DNA from: Candidatus Desulfaltia sp.
GTDB lineage: Bacteria > Desulfobacterota > Desulfobacteria > Desulfobacterales > ETH-SRB1
Length of the DNA stretch: 49,014 bases
Reading direction: 5' to 3'
NCBI GenBank assembly: GCA_030656555.1
Contig: JAUSPN010000081.1
Span: 1 to 49,014 of the forward strand
The first letter of the stretch is position 1. Every line of letters begins with the position of its first letter. A program made the position numbers and the translations under genes. The notes under the pieces were generated by a model. The model was not told the DNA's origin. It searched no databases and saw nothing but the letters and a program-made list of their open reading frames with translations. This document shows positions 1 to 8,498 of the stretch, piece by piece.

Positions 1-2
1 AT

Positions 3-221
3 GCTATTCTCACCAATATCATTCATCAGGAATGGAGTAGTTTTTCTGTCAAAAAACATAAGGATATCAAAGGTATCAAAACGCAGAACCTGCGCGACCA
101 CATGAGCGAAGCAGAACTGATTTTTACGGCGCTTGCAGAACTCTCCACCAGGCAGATTGCCGAAAGCGTGAATGCTACCGGAATCTGCAGTAAAAAAACG
201 GCTAACCAGTACTCTGATTAA
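3..221 (+). CDS. dinD: C-terminal fragment of DinD-like protein (partial, enters from left edge)
   Basis: An open frame runs from the window edge to a TAA at 219-221 (72 codons). The translation contains ILTNIIHQEW, KTQNLRDHMSEAELIFTALA and LSTRQIAES, which I recognise as the conserved C-terminal part of the DNA-damage-inducible protein D family (BRO/DinD-like), proteins of uncertain biochemical role carried on mobile and accessory DNA. After LSTRQIAES the family normally continues with a longer basic tail; here the frame ends soon after, at SKKTANQYSD, so the tail is shortened or replaced. The start lies outside the window. Its position next to the 3' ends of two tRNA genes is consistent with an accessory insert ending here. 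Confidence 0.75.
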   Translation, partial: AILTNIIHQEWSSFSVKKHKDIKGIKTQNLRDHMSEAELIFTALAELSTRQIAESVNATGICSKKTANQYSD

Positions 222-236
222 CCATTTAATTCTTAG

Positions 237-314
237 TGGCGTCCCCAACCGGATTTGAACCGGTGCTGCCGGCGTGAAAGGCCGGTGTCCTGGGCCAGGC
301 TAGACGATGGGGAC
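237..314 (-). tRNA. tRNA-Glu (anticodon TTC)
   Basis: On the minus strand the sequence folds as a cloverleaf: acceptor GTCCCCA pairing with TGGGGAC, a discriminator G and an encoded CCA, an anticodon stem CCGGC/GCCGG around the loop CTTTCAC (anticodon TTC), and a T arm with GGTTCAAATCC. The 5' half strongly resembles E. coli tRNA-Glu. The 3' end faces the DinD fragment. Confidence 0.95.
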
Positions 315-321
315 GCATATA

Positions 322-397
322 TGGTGGGCCGTGCGCGACTTGAACGCGCGACTCTCTGCTTAAAAGGCAGATACTCTACCAACTGAGTTAACGGCCC
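322..397 (-). tRNA. tRNA-Lys (anticodon TTT)
   Basis: Minus-strand cloverleaf with acceptor GGGCCGT/ACGGCCC, discriminator A and encoded CCA, D arm AACTCAGTTGGTAGAGT, anticodon stem TCTGC/GCAGA around the loop CTTTTAA (anticodon TTT), and T arm GCGCGTTCAAGTCGCGC. It lies 7 bp upstream of the tRNA-Glu gene in the same orientation, so the two are probably co-transcribed. Confidence 0.95.
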
Positions 398-453
398 TGT
401 TAAAAAACTAAACACCTAATCATAAATTTTATTCTTGTCAATAAAAATAGTTG

Positions 454-1902
454 TTATTTGCGCCAGAACTCAGGCACAAGAAAAATTATTACCGTGTAAA
501 TTTCGAGTCTTCCCAAAAGCATGCACCATATAAGCAGCCACTTGCCAAGAAATGGTATTTGCGCGTAGTTGCCAGCCGGCCCGACAATCCCAAACCCGGG
601 TCCTATGTTTCCGATAGTGGCTGCAACTGCGCCAAAAGAGGTAATAGAATCCACCCCCATGCCCGCAAGCAGGATAGCGCAAAAAGCAAAAAGGCTCATA
701 TAAAGAGCGAGAAACCCTAAAATACTTCTCATTATATCATCTGAAACCGGTTTGCCTCCTATTTTTATTTGTTTAACCGCATGTGGATGAATAAGGGCAA
801 ACAGTTCTTTGTAACAATACTTAAAACAAAGCATGACACGGATGCATTTCATACCTCCGCCGGTCGAACCTGCTGAGGCCCCTATAAACATGCAAAATAA
901 AAGGATAAGCTGGGACATGGCAGGCCATTTTTCGTAATCGGCTGTCGCATAGCCCGTAGTCGTAATAATAGAGACAACTTGAAAAGCTCCAAAGCGCAAT
1001 GCATCCCCGATTTTTTCATATATTGAGCCATAAACATTAAATGACACGACAACAATCAACAGAAAAACAGAGGCGAGAAAAAACCGGCATTCTGAATTGC
1101 GCCAGAAAGCAAGCGGTTTCCCTTTGAGCATTTGGTAATGAAGCGAAAAATTTATCCCGGCAAGCAGCATAAAGAAAATAATTACAATATCAAAATACAG
1201 GCTGTTGTAGTGGGCAATCGAAGCGTTTTTTATTGAAAATCCACCTGTCGGCATTGTTGTGAATGTATGGCACAAAGCTTCATAAAGATTCATTCCCCCT
1301 ATCAACAAAAGAATAACTTCAGCCAGAGAAATGATGGCATAAACCTTCCACAGAACCATGGCCGTATCCCTTATTCGTGGCTTTAGCTTGTCCGGGACAG
1401 GGGTTGGAACCTCTGCCTTGTAAAGCTGCATACCGCCGACCCCTAAAAATGGAAGAATTGCTATAGACAAGAGTATGATACCCATACCGCCAAGCCACTG
1501 GATAAAACTTCTCCAGAAAAGGAGCCCTTTTGATACAGCCTCTATGTTGGTTAAAATCGATGCTCCGGTTGTAGTAAACCCGGAAACCGATTCAAAAAAA
1601 GCATCCACAAAACAACTTATTTCGCCGCCCAAATAAAACGGTAATGCTCCGAACAGTCCTACAACCGTCCACCCGACAGCCACGATTGCTATCCCTTCCC
1701 GCTGACTGATAAATTCCGCCTTGGCTTTCCTGAAAGCTATATGAAGCAAAAAACCTGAACATATCGTTATTCCAATAGACTTTAAAATAGGAATGACGCT
1801 TTGGTCATTGAAATAAAAACCAACCATAAGGGGCAATATCATGGTTAGCCCCAAAAAAAAGACCAATACACCAACGATACTAAATATATACCGCCAACGC
1901 AT
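454..1902 (-). CDS. trkH: TrkH-family potassium uptake membrane subunit
   Basis: 482 residues, the usual length for TrkH, with about ten hydrophobic segments. The four pore-loop signatures of the SKT superfamily are visible: SGFTTTGAS near residue 107, TMPTGGFS near 218, TTTGYAT near 316 and GNIGPGFG near 433. It forms the K+-translocating pore in the inner membrane and works with the NAD/ATP-binding regulator TrkA encoded immediately upstream. The ATG follows the trkA TAA directly with no spacer, so the two genes are translationally coupled. Nothing looks degenerate. Function rests on family knowledge plus the intact filter residues. Confidence 0.95.
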   Translation of the reverse strand: MRWRYIFSIVGVLVFFLGLTMILPLMVGFYFNDQSVIPILKSIGITICSGFLLHIAFRKAKAEFISQREGIAIVAVGWTVVGLFGALPFYLGGEISCFVDAFFESVSGFTTTGASILTNIEAVSKGLLFWRSFIQWLGGMGIILLSIAILPFLGVGGMQLYKAEVPTPVPDKLKPRIRDTAMVLWKVYAIISLAEVILLLIGGMNLYEALCHTFTTMPTGGFSIKNASIAHYNSLYFDIVIIFFMLLAGINFSLHYQMLKGKPLAFWRNSECRFFLASVFLLIVVVSFNVYGSIYEKIGDALRFGAFQVVSIITTTGYATADYEKWPAMSQLILLFCMFIGASAGSTGGGMKCIRVMLCFKYCYKELFALIHPHAVKQIKIGGKPVSDDIMRSILGFLALYMSLFAFCAILLAGMGVDSITSFGAVAATIGNIGPGFGIVGPAGNYAQIPFLGKWLLIWCMLLGRLEIYTVIIFLVPEFWRK

Positions 1903-3267
1903 TTAAAAATACTCCAGTTTAACTGTGAGAATTTTCTCAACCTCCGGGATGGCCTGTTTTCTTGCAAATATTATTATCTTGTCACCTGGATTTACAATGG
2001 AATTGCCGGTAGGAATAATAAAATTCTTTTCGTGTATTATGCCGGCAACAAGCACCCCTTTTGGAAAGGAAATATTCTTTAGGGGTTTGCCCACTATTTC
2101 TGAAGTTTCAAGAGCCACCGCCTCCATAAATTCAGCCTGCTCACCTTTAATTGATATGGAGGAAAGCACCTTGCCGCGACGAATATGCTGCAAAATTGTA
2201 TTGATAGCAGAAAGTCTGGGGCTGACAACCTGTTCAATCCCGATGGTCGCCATCAAGGGGAAATAGCTGAACTTGCTGATCTTTGTGATTGTTTTGCGAG
2301 CTCCCATTTGTTTGGCAAGTAGCGAAGCTAAAATATTAACCTCCTCATCGTTTGTCAGCGTAACAACCACATCAATATCCTGGATATTTTCCTCTTTCAG
2401 GAGTTCCTGGTCGGAACCGTCTCCATGAAGCACAACAACCTTATTCAATTGCTCGGCTAACTTGGCACATCGGTCGGGATTTTTTTCAATTATTTTGGTA
2501 TAAATAGATTTTTTATCGAGCAATCTGGCCAGTCTTGTTCCTATTTTTCCTCCTCCTATTATAAGAACGCGCTCTACCGGCTCTGCATGCTTATCAAAAA
2601 CAGCCAGAGTATCTAATAGTTTTTCCTCTTCACAAATAAAATATACAAGGTCGCCGCCCAATAACGTGTCATCTCCTCTGGGGATAATCAGCTTTTCCCC
2701 GCGGATAACGGCAACAATAAGAGGCCTTTGTTTTTCTGATATGCTGGAAAGTTCTGATAGGCTTATTCCGGCCAATCGCGCATTCTTATCTAAAAAAATC
2801 CCAATAAATTTGATACGACTATCTGAAAATTCTCCGACATCAACGACACCCGGCGTATGCATCATTCTGTCAATTGTTTTTACAACCTCGACCTCAGGGT
2901 TGATTAAGGTGTCTATATGAGGAGCATGTTTGCGGAAAGTATCATGGTATTGATCAAAATCGGCATTCCGTATCCGGGCAAGCTTTTTTGTTGATGGAGA
3001 AAGTATGTCAGCGACAAGACATGCCACAAGATTTGCTTCATCACTGTTCGTTACGGCCAGGAGTATCTCAGCATCTTTGATGCCGGCTTCATTCAGTGAC
3101 ATCGGGTTGCTTCCCGACCCGGTTACAACCTGGGCATCTATATTATCGGATACGCGACGGATTGCTTCATGATCTTTGTCAATAACAACCACATCTTTAT
3201 TTTCATTAACCAGGCGGCTGGCAACATTAAAACCAACCTCGCCTGCACCTATAATTACGACTTTCAA
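1903..3267 (-). CDS. trkA: Trk potassium uptake regulator TrkA, TTG start
   Basis: 454 residues with the duplicated RCK layout of TrkA. A first Rossmann domain begins with GAGEVGFNVASRL and a first TrkA_C region lies around residues 140-220. A second Rossmann domain begins with IIGGGKIGTRLARLL near residue 236 and a second TrkA_C follows at the C-terminus. It is a peripheral cytoplasmic ring that binds nucleotides and gates TrkH. The start is TTG (AATTGAAAGTC on the minus strand), chosen because AAAGGAG lies at normal spacing and the N-terminal MKVVIIGAGEVG matches the family; no upstream ATG fits. First gene of a two-gene operon with trkH. Confidence 0.94.
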   Translation of the reverse strand: MKVVIIGAGEVGFNVASRLVNENKDVVVIDKDHEAIRRVSDNIDAQVVTGSGSNPMSLNEAGIKDAEILLAVTNSDEANLVACLVADILSPSTKKLARIRNADFDQYHDTFRKHAPHIDTLINPEVEVVKTIDRMMHTPGVVDVGEFSDSRIKFIGIFLDKNARLAGISLSELSSISEKQRPLIVAVIRGEKLIIPRGDDTLLGGDLVYFICEEEKLLDTLAVFDKHAEPVERVLIIGGGKIGTRLARLLDKKSIYTKIIEKNPDRCAKLAEQLNKVVVLHGDGSDQELLKEENIQDIDVVVTLTNDEEVNILASLLAKQMGARKTITKISKFSYFPLMATIGIEQVVSPRLSAINTILQHIRRGKVLSSISIKGEQAEFMEAVALETSEIVGKPLKNISFPKGVLVAGIIHEKNFIIPTGNSIVNPGDKIIIFARKQAIPEVEKILTVKLEYF

Positions 3268-3406
3268 TTATAAATACTCCTTTACAAAACGTGTTAGGTA
3301 TTAAGAATCCGGTTGATAAAACAAGATGTCTGTAATGAGATATAGCATCGTATGCCAAAAACCGGTATTTAATTTTGAGATGGTTTACTACAGATAGGCT
3401 CATGTG

Positions 3407-3589
3407 TCAATTGTTGACGAACAGGAGGTTAAGACCAATGACTGCAAAAAGGGTTATCCAGTCGCTTCTACCCAATAAAAGACCTGCGAGAAATACAAAT
3501 AAATTCTCAAGGACGATGGGAACCAGCCCTATGGGTATTGAAAGATATGCGCCTGCAGCGGTTAAGGCTGCAAAAAGTGAAGCATATTA
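3407..3589 (-). pseudogene. bioY: Decayed bioY (biotin transporter S component) N-terminal remnant
   Basis: Directly behind the birA stop codon, and in the same reading frame, the minus strand reads YASLFAALTAAGAYLSIPIG followed by LVPIVLENLFVFLAGLLLG. This is the first two membrane segments of BioY, the substrate-binding component of biotin ECF transporters. The frame has no start codon of its own and stops after about 60 residues (WITLFAVIGLNLLFVNN, then TGA), whereas BioY is normally about 180-200 residues. An ATG (ATGTGTAATATG) overlaps the birA stop in a neighbouring frame, so a one-base indel near the start plus loss of the 3' part would explain the remnant. The linkage to birA supports the identification. 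Confidence 0.72.
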
Positions 3590-4507
3590 CACATGAAAAC
3601 AGTCGCCATATATAACCTTTTTAATTGATCCGTCTGCGAGCTCCAAAATCAGCGTTCCGTTTTCATCAACATCTATTGCGACGCCTTCAGATATATCATG
3701 ATGTGTTATTATCTTTACGCGCCGGTTAAGGGTTGTTGTATATTTTTTCCATTCAGGAATTACGTTGTCAAGGTTCGTATTATCAATATAGCTTTCGAAC
3801 TTATCCAGAAACTCAGACAGGAGCTGTTTTCTTGATATTTTCTTGCCAAGAATACACCTTAATGAAGTGGCTGTGGGTTCTTTGGAGGCTGGATCGTTAT
3901 TCACATTTATACCAAAACCGATATTTATAAAAGAGACCCTGTCCGATTCAGCCTCTATTTCAGACAGCATCCCGGATATTTTTCTGTTATTGACCAGTAT
4001 GTCGTTTGGCCACTTAACCATAGCATCGACACAAAACATTTGACGTAATAATTTAGCAAGAACAAGTGAAGCTGCAAAATTGAGCCTCAAGCTTAATAAA
4101 GGAGGTATCTGCGGCCTGAGCACAATGGTAAAATAAAGACCCCCTTCTGAAGAATGCCAGATTCTCTTTAAACGACCTCTGCCCTTTTTCTGGCATCCGG
4201 CTATTACAACAGTAAAATGTGAACACCCCTTCCTGGCAAGCTCTCCGGCAATATCCATTGTTGATGTTACTTCCGGAAAAAAGTGGATCTTTGATTCCCT
4301 GTCTGGAAATTCCCACGGGAAAAGGGCATCAATAGATTCTATAAGCTGGTATCCCCTTGTGGTGGCAACAATATTATACCCGAAATCCTGAAGTTTGCGG
4401 ATATGTTTCCATATAGAAACTCTTGACACCCCAAGCTCAGAACTCAGCTTCTCGCCTGAAACAATCCCTTTTTCTCTTTTGAATATTTTAAGTATCTGTC
4501 CCTTCAT
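3587..4507 (-). CDS. birA: Bifunctional biotin--protein ligase / biotin operon repressor BirA
   Basis: 306 residues. The N-terminal 60 form a winged helix (GVSRVSIWKHIRKLQDFGY), so this is the group II, DNA-binding form. The ligase core carries GRGRLKRIW near residues 109-117, which binds biotinyl-5'-AMP, and KWPNDI near 165-170 with the following KISGMLSEIE. A small C-terminal SH3-like domain ends at GDCFHV. It activates biotin with ATP and transfers it to a lysine of biotin carboxyl carrier proteins, and probably represses biotin genes. The bioY remnant follows in frame directly after its stop codon, suggesting a former birA-bioY operon. Confidence 0.95.
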   Translation of the reverse strand: MKGQILKIFKREKGIVSGEKLSSELGVSRVSIWKHIRKLQDFGYNIVATTRGYQLIESIDALFPWEFPDRESKIHFFPEVTSTMDIAGELARKGCSHFTVVIAGCQKKGRGRLKRIWHSSEGGLYFTIVLRPQIPPLLSLRLNFAASLVLAKLLRQMFCVDAMVKWPNDILVNNRKISGMLSEIEAESDRVSFINIGFGINVNNDPASKEPTATSLRCILGKKISRKQLLSEFLDKFESYIDNTNLDNVIPEWKKYTTTLNRRVKIITHHDISEGVAIDVDENGTLILELADGSIKKVIYGDCFHV

Positions 4508-4581
4508 TCCGGTTAACCCTTTAAATTTATAAGGCTAACCAAATGCTGGCTATGTGTCAATAATATTCGACGCATATAATG

Positions 4582-4633
4582 TTGAACCGCAAAAGCGAGC
4601 GCATTCCCCGCTGCTTGCGGCGGGGAGCTTCAA
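4582..4633 (+). repeat. REP-like palindromic repeat, copy A
   Basis: A 52 bp unit bounded by TTGAACCGCAAAAGCGAGCG and GGGGAGCTTCAA, with a central hairpin CCCCGCTGCTTGCGGCGGGG. The same unit recurs, in either orientation, at 39464-39515, 44451-44495 and 45923-45974. It lies in the gap between birA and the cooC-like gene (4508-4762), where I see no gene. Confidence 0.85.
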
Positions 4634-4762
4634 TATAAATTTGAGCAGATTAGTTTTTTACTAAAAATCTATATCAAATTTTAGGTTGACTGTTTTATTT
4701 ATCTGGCCTACTTAATTTAAAAGTTTGTTGCGGTTTGTTGAAGCACAAGGAAAGCGGATAAT

Positions 4763-5506
4763 ATGCCTTTTTTAATCGCTCTTGCAGGAAAGGGAGGCAC
4801 AGGAAAAACAACTTTAGCGGGTATGCTGATTAAATATTTAGTCAGCAAGGGGAAAACCCCTGTCCTTGCTATAGATGCCGATTCTAATGCCAACTTAAAT
4901 GATGTGCTTGGCCTTGAAGTTGCCGACACCCTCGGTAATGCCCGCGAAGAGATGAAAAAAGGCAACATCCCAATCAATATGAGCAAGCATGTTTTTATGT
5001 CAATGAAAATGGAACGTGCTATAGTTGAAGCAGACGGATTTGACCTGTTGGTTATGGGACAGCCTGAAGGTGCAGGCTGTTATTGTGCTGTAAATAATCT
5101 TCTTGCAGGATTTATGGACCGGCTGAGCGACAATTATCCTTATATTGTCATGGATAATGAGGCTGGAATGGAACATATAAGCCGACTGACCACAAAAAAT
5201 GTTGATCTCCTTCTCGTTGTTTCCGATACATCAAGACGTGGTCTTCAGGCTGCCTCAAGAATCAATGCCCTCGCAAAAAATCTCAGCGTAGTATCCGGCA
5301 AAAGCTATCTTGTTATAAACAGAGCAAGTAAGGCTTTACCCGATCATGTCCTTAATATGATTAAAAACAATGAGGTTATGGGGACAATACCTGAAGATGA
5401 CGCAATATATAAATACGACTTAAATGGACGTCCGACAATCGAACTGCCACATGATAATCAGGCCGTAAAAGCGGCATTTAAGATATTTAATACAATTATC
5501 AACTAA
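4763..5506 (+). CDS. cooC: CooC-like ATPase (CO dehydrogenase nickel-insertion factor family)
   Basis: 247 residues, ParA/MinD-like fold. A deviant Walker A motif GKGGTGKTT sits at residues 9-17 and a Walker A'/switch region AIDADSNANL near 36-45. A CxC pair (C106, C108 in GAGCYCAVNN) matches the metal-binding pair that CooC dimers use for Ni or Zn. CooC/AcsF proteins hydrolyse ATP to help load nickel into CO dehydrogenase or acetyl-CoA synthase, fitting an organism with a Wood-Ljungdahl pathway. No CODH/ACS gene is in the window, so the client is inferred. It is first in a plus-strand run with the deacetylase-like and CBS genes; whether that linkage is functional is unknown. Confidence 0.85.
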   Translation: MPFLIALAGKGGTGKTTLAGMLIKYLVSKGKTPVLAIDADSNANLNDVLGLEVADTLGNAREEMKKGNIPINMSKHVFMSMKMERAIVEADGFDLLVMGQPEGAGCYCAVNNLLAGFMDRLSDNYPYIVMDNEAGMEHISRLTTKNVDLLLVVSDTSRRGLQAASRINALAKNLSVVSGKSYLVINRASKALPDHVLNMIKNNEVMGTIPEDDAIYKYDLNGRPTIELPHDNQAVKAAFKIFNTIIN

Positions 5507-5515
5507 GGATCTGTT

Positions 5516-5563
5516 ATGAAATATTCGATTAGGGCTAACCGCAATTTGAAGAAAAGCATATGA
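5516..5563 (+). CDS. Possible 15-codon coupled ORF before the deacetylase gene
   Basis: ATG at 5516 opens a 15-codon frame (MKYSIRANRNLKKSI) whose TGA overlaps the ATG of the next gene in an ATATGA arrangement. A short AAGGAT lies 5' of it. It could serve only to couple translation from the cooC-like gene to the next gene, or be chance. No family is recognised. Confidence 0.25.
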   Translation: MKYSIRANRNLKKSI

Positions 5564-6513
5564 AAAAAACAGGTTTTTTATTTGACGAAAGATATCTGCT
5601 TCACGAGACCGGTTCCTATCATCCGGAAGTGCCTGCAAGACTTCAGGCTGTTTATCAGGGGATAAAAGAGGCCGGCCTTCTTGCCAGGCTTACTTTGATT
5701 CGTGCCGGCCTTTCTGATTTAAAATGGATCGAGGCTGTACATGATAAAGAATATATTAAGCGTTTTGAAATGGCTTGTGTTACAGGCAAATCAACATTCG
5801 ACTGCCCCGATAACCAAATATGTCCGGCAACATATGAGACAGCGCTTCTGGCTGTCGGAGGTATCCTTGATGCAACACGTCTTGTCATGAACGCCGAAAT
5901 CGACAATGTCTTCTGTGCTGTGCGGCCTCCAGGGCACCATGCTGAAATCAACAAGGCAATGGGATTTTGCTATTTCAATAATGTAGCGATTGCAGCAAGG
6001 TATCTGCAAAAAGAATGGGGTATAAAAAGGGTTGGAATCGTTGATTTTGATGTTCATCATGGCAATGGTACGCAGCATATATTTGAAGATGACCCAAATG
6101 TCTTTTATTATTCAATTCACCAGCACCCTTCATTTGCTTATCCAGGCACAGGAAGGGAATTTGAAGAAGGGGAAGGGGCTGGATTGGGATTTACCAAGAA
6201 TTCTCCGGTATTACCTGGCAAGGAGGATAGTGAGTATAAACGCCTTATAAAAAAGGACCTTTTTCCTGCCTTTGAATCATTTAAGCCCGAGGTAATTATT
6301 GTATCGTCCGGCTTTGATGCTCATGTTGATGATGATATGTCGGATATCAAGCTGTCAACTGAAGCGTTTTCATGGATAATAAAAAGTGTGGTCGAAATGT
6401 CTGATAAATATTCAAACGGAAGGTTGATCTCCGTTCTTGAAGGTGGATACTCCCTTAAACGTCTTCCAGAGCTTGCAAAAAACCATGTTGAAATTTTGCT
6501 GGATTATAAATAA
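5560..6513 (+). CDS. Histone deacetylase-like amidohydrolase (AcuC/HDAC superfamily)
   Basis: 317 residues. Active-site elements of the class II zinc deacetylase fold are all visible: RPPGHHA near residues 122-128, GFCYFNNVA near 135-143, VDFDVHHGNG near 161-170 with zinc ligands D164 and H166, the third ligand in SSGFDAH near residue 253, and a final LEGGYS. Bacterial members deacetylate lysines, as AcuC does on acetyl-CoA synthetase, or acetylpolyamines. The next gene is an AcuB-like CBS protein, which favours the acetoin-utilisation/AcuC-type reading, although acuA is absent. The start ATG overlaps the stop of the preceding 15-codon frame. Confidence 0.9.
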   Translation: MKKTGFLFDERYLLHETGSYHPEVPARLQAVYQGIKEAGLLARLTLIRAGLSDLKWIEAVHDKEYIKRFEMACVTGKSTFDCPDNQICPATYETALLAVGGILDATRLVMNAEIDNVFCAVRPPGHHAEINKAMGFCYFNNVAIAARYLQKEWGIKRVGIVDFDVHHGNGTQHIFEDDPNVFYYSIHQHPSFAYPGTGREFEEGEGAGLGFTKNSPVLPGKEDSEYKRLIKKDLFPAFESFKPEVIIVSSGFDAHVDDDMSDIKLSTEAFSWIIKSVVEMSDKYSNGRLISVLEGGYSLKRLPELAKNHVEILLDYK

Positions 6514-6610
6514 TAATGGAATTAACTTTTAAACAAAACTTAATAGTTCAGCTACAAAGGCGCTCAGGCAACAAAACAAGATATTTTGAACAAAAGTAGT
6601 GGAGGGGAAA

Positions 6611-7279
6611 ATGTTTGTCAGCAAATCGATGACTACAAAGGTTATCACAATAAACAAAGATGCTGATATTTTTGAGGCAAGAGAGAAAATGGCCGAGCAT
6701 CAAATACGTCATCTTCCGGTTATAACCAAGGATTATCAACTGATTGGAATCGTTTCGGATCGTGATATTAGAAGCGCCATGCCTTTAAGCGATTACAACA
6801 GCAAAAAAACAAGTGCTAAGATTGCAAAGCTGAAAATAAAGGACATCATGACAATAGATCCTATTACCATTTCTCCATTACATACCATTCAAGATGCCCT
6901 TGTGCTTATGCAGAAAACACGTGTTGGAGCGTTTCCTGTTGTAGATGAAAAGGGAAAGCTAAGAGGTATTATCTCTGTGCGCGATCTTCTTCGCGCGTTT
7001 ATCAATGTTATGGGCATGGAAGACCCTGGAATATTAATGTGCATCATTGTGGAAGAAAAGCTCGGCCAGATGAAAAAAATTGTCGACGCAATAACTGAAG
7101 AACATATTTCTTTTGGAAGTATTATGGTGGCAAGATACTGGGATGAAGAAAAACGGGCGGTTTTTCCATATCTATTGACTCAAAACATAAACCCTTTAAA
7201 GAAAAAATTTAAAAACATGGGCTATGAAGTGCTCGACCCTATGAAATGGTATATTGATCAGCTGCCGAAAAACGACTGA
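6611..7279 (+). CDS. Tandem CBS-domain protein with C-terminal ACT-like region (AcuB-like)
   Basis: I chose the ATG at 6611 because GGAGGGG lies four bases upstream; a GTG in frame at 6599 is an unlikely alternative. Two CBS domains fill roughly residues 1-140: the first begins VSKSMTTKVITINKDA and includes GIVSDRDIR, the second begins IKDIMTIDPITISP and includes GIISVRDLLRAF. The remaining 80 residues (GILMCIIVEEKLGQMKKIVDAI onward) look like an ACT-type regulatory module. CBS pairs bind adenine nucleotides. Proteins of this layout are annotated AcuB next to AcuC deacetylases, as here. Probably an energy-state sensor of unknown target. Confidence 0.8.
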   Translation: MFVSKSMTTKVITINKDADIFEAREKMAEHQIRHLPVITKDYQLIGIVSDRDIRSAMPLSDYNSKKTSAKIAKLKIKDIMTIDPITISPLHTIQDALVLMQKTRVGAFPVVDEKGKLRGIISVRDLLRAFINVMGMEDPGILMCIIVEEKLGQMKKIVDAITEEHISFGSIMVARYWDEEKRAVFPYLLTQNINPLKKKFKNMGYEVLDPMKWYIDQLPKND

Positions 7280-7345
7280 ATCATGCGGTTTTATGTAAAA
7301 TCAAACTTGGTTCGCTTTGCTCACAATTGGGCAACTGGTTGATTT

Positions 7346-7401
7346 GTCGAGTAGTTCAAGAATCCTTACAACTCGACAACTCGACCATTTAACTACTCGA
7401 C
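7346..7401. repeat. Intergenic short-period repeat with inverted ends (ACTCGAC type)
   Basis: GTCGAGTAGTT (7346-7356) and AACTACTCGAC (7391-7401) are exact inverted arms. Between them AACTCGAC is repeated in tandem with an 8 bp period. The same AACTACTCGAC string recurs near 42471. It occupies the gap between the CBS gene and the MBL-fold gene and has no coding potential. Confidence 0.7.
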
Positions 7402-7488
7402 TAAAATCACAGAAATTTCAATAAGTTGTAGAAATTCCGAAACGTTTTAATTAAATCTGGTTTTACTGAAAAGATTCCAAAGGTTAAA

Positions 7489-8328
7489 ATGCTTATAAGA
7501 TGCTGGGGGTCGAGAGGTTCCATTCCTGTTTCAGGCAAAGAATATCTCAAATATGGCGGTGACACCGCATGTATAGAAATCAGGGCAAAAAGTAATGATA
7601 TCATAATTATTGATGCCGGAACAGGGATTCGAAGGCTCGGCAATCAATTGATGGGAAAGAAAAACTCTACCTATAACATCATCTTTACCCATGCCCATTG
7701 GGATCACGTAATGGGACTTCCCTTTTTCAAACCTTTATATTCTAAAAGCACAACGTTACGGATGCACAAATGTCCCTTTCACGGTAAATTCGTGGAAAAC
7801 ATACTTCCCAAGCTAATGTCTCCTCCTAATTTTCCTGTAAAATTCTCCAATTTAAAGGCAAATATATATTACGAAGAAGCGTGCTCTAAAGAATTTAAGA
7901 TCGGATCAGTATCGATAATCCCTATCCGTATCAGCCACCCCAACGGCGGCAGCGGATATAAATTCATTGAAAATAATAAAACTTTTGTTTTCCTGACAGA
8001 CAATGAACTTGGTTTTGTCCATCCAGGAGGTCTTTCATATAAAGACTATATGGAATTTTCTTCGGGGGCTCATCTGCTTATTCATGACGCTGAATACACG
8101 CCTGACGATTATAAAAACTGTATAGGATGGGGTCATTCTGAATATACTCGTGTGCTGGATCTGGCCTTTGAAGCCGGAGTAAAAAATTTGGGTCTGTTCC
8201 ATTTAAACCAGGAAAGAACAGACAGGGAAATGGATGATATTGTCAAAAAATGCAAAACCATCATAGCTCAAAAAGGAGAAAACCTTGAATGCTTTGGTGT
8301 TGGCAGCGATATGACCTTTGAGCTATAA
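7489..8328 (+). CDS. MBL-fold metallo-hydrolase
   Basis: 279 residues of the metallo-beta-lactamase superfamily. The zinc-binding motif THAHWDH is at residues 67-73. Further ligands are expected in RISHPNGGSGY near 146, FLTDNE near 166 with LLIHDAEY near 200, and GWGHSEY near 213. The N-terminus MLIRCWGSRGSIPVSG and the GGDTACIEI segment are typical of a PhnP-like/response-regulator-associated subgroup that hydrolyses phosphodiesters such as cyclic nucleotides, but the substrate cannot be read from sequence. It stands alone, flanked on both sides by short-period repeats, and is transcribed towards the convergent ntrX-like gene. Confidence 0.88.
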   Translation: MLIRCWGSRGSIPVSGKEYLKYGGDTACIEIRAKSNDIIIIDAGTGIRRLGNQLMGKKNSTYNIIFTHAHWDHVMGLPFFKPLYSKSTTLRMHKCPFHGKFVENILPKLMSPPNFPVKFSNLKANIYYEEACSKEFKIGSVSIIPIRISHPNGGSGYKFIENNKTFVFLTDNELGFVHPGGLSYKDYMEFSSGAHLLIHDAEYTPDDYKNCIGWGHSEYTRVLDLAFEAGVKNLGLFHLNQERTDREMDDIVKKCKTIIAQKGENLECFGVGSDMTFEL

Positions 8329-8340
8329 TTTGTGAAAAAG

Positions 8341-8433
8341 CTATTAGCCATTAGCTGTTAGCTCTTAGCTAAAGGTGTTATCTGTTTGATTTTTTAAGCT
8401 AAAGGCTAATTGCTAAAAGCTAAAAGCTAAAAG
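8341..8433. repeat. Heptad short tandem repeat (TTAGCTN / GCTAAAA), inverted halves
   Basis: The left half is TTAGCCA TTAGCTG TTAGCTC TTAGCTA (period 7). The right half is GCTAAAA repeated three times (period 7) and is the complement of the left, so the unit can fold on itself. It lies in the convergent gap between the MBL gene and the ntrX-like gene and could act as a two-way terminator, though no clear T-run is present. Confidence 0.75.
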
Positions 8434-8498
8434 TCCTCAATTTAAGAATAGAATCCAACTAACTATAATTTCAGGTGTTTTGAGTTTTCGTCCAAAAA

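Noticed and set aside
3375-3596. 73-codon plus-strand frame between trkA and birA
   Set aside because: It is antisense to the bioY remnant, whose minus-strand translation matches a known family; the plus frame matches nothing.
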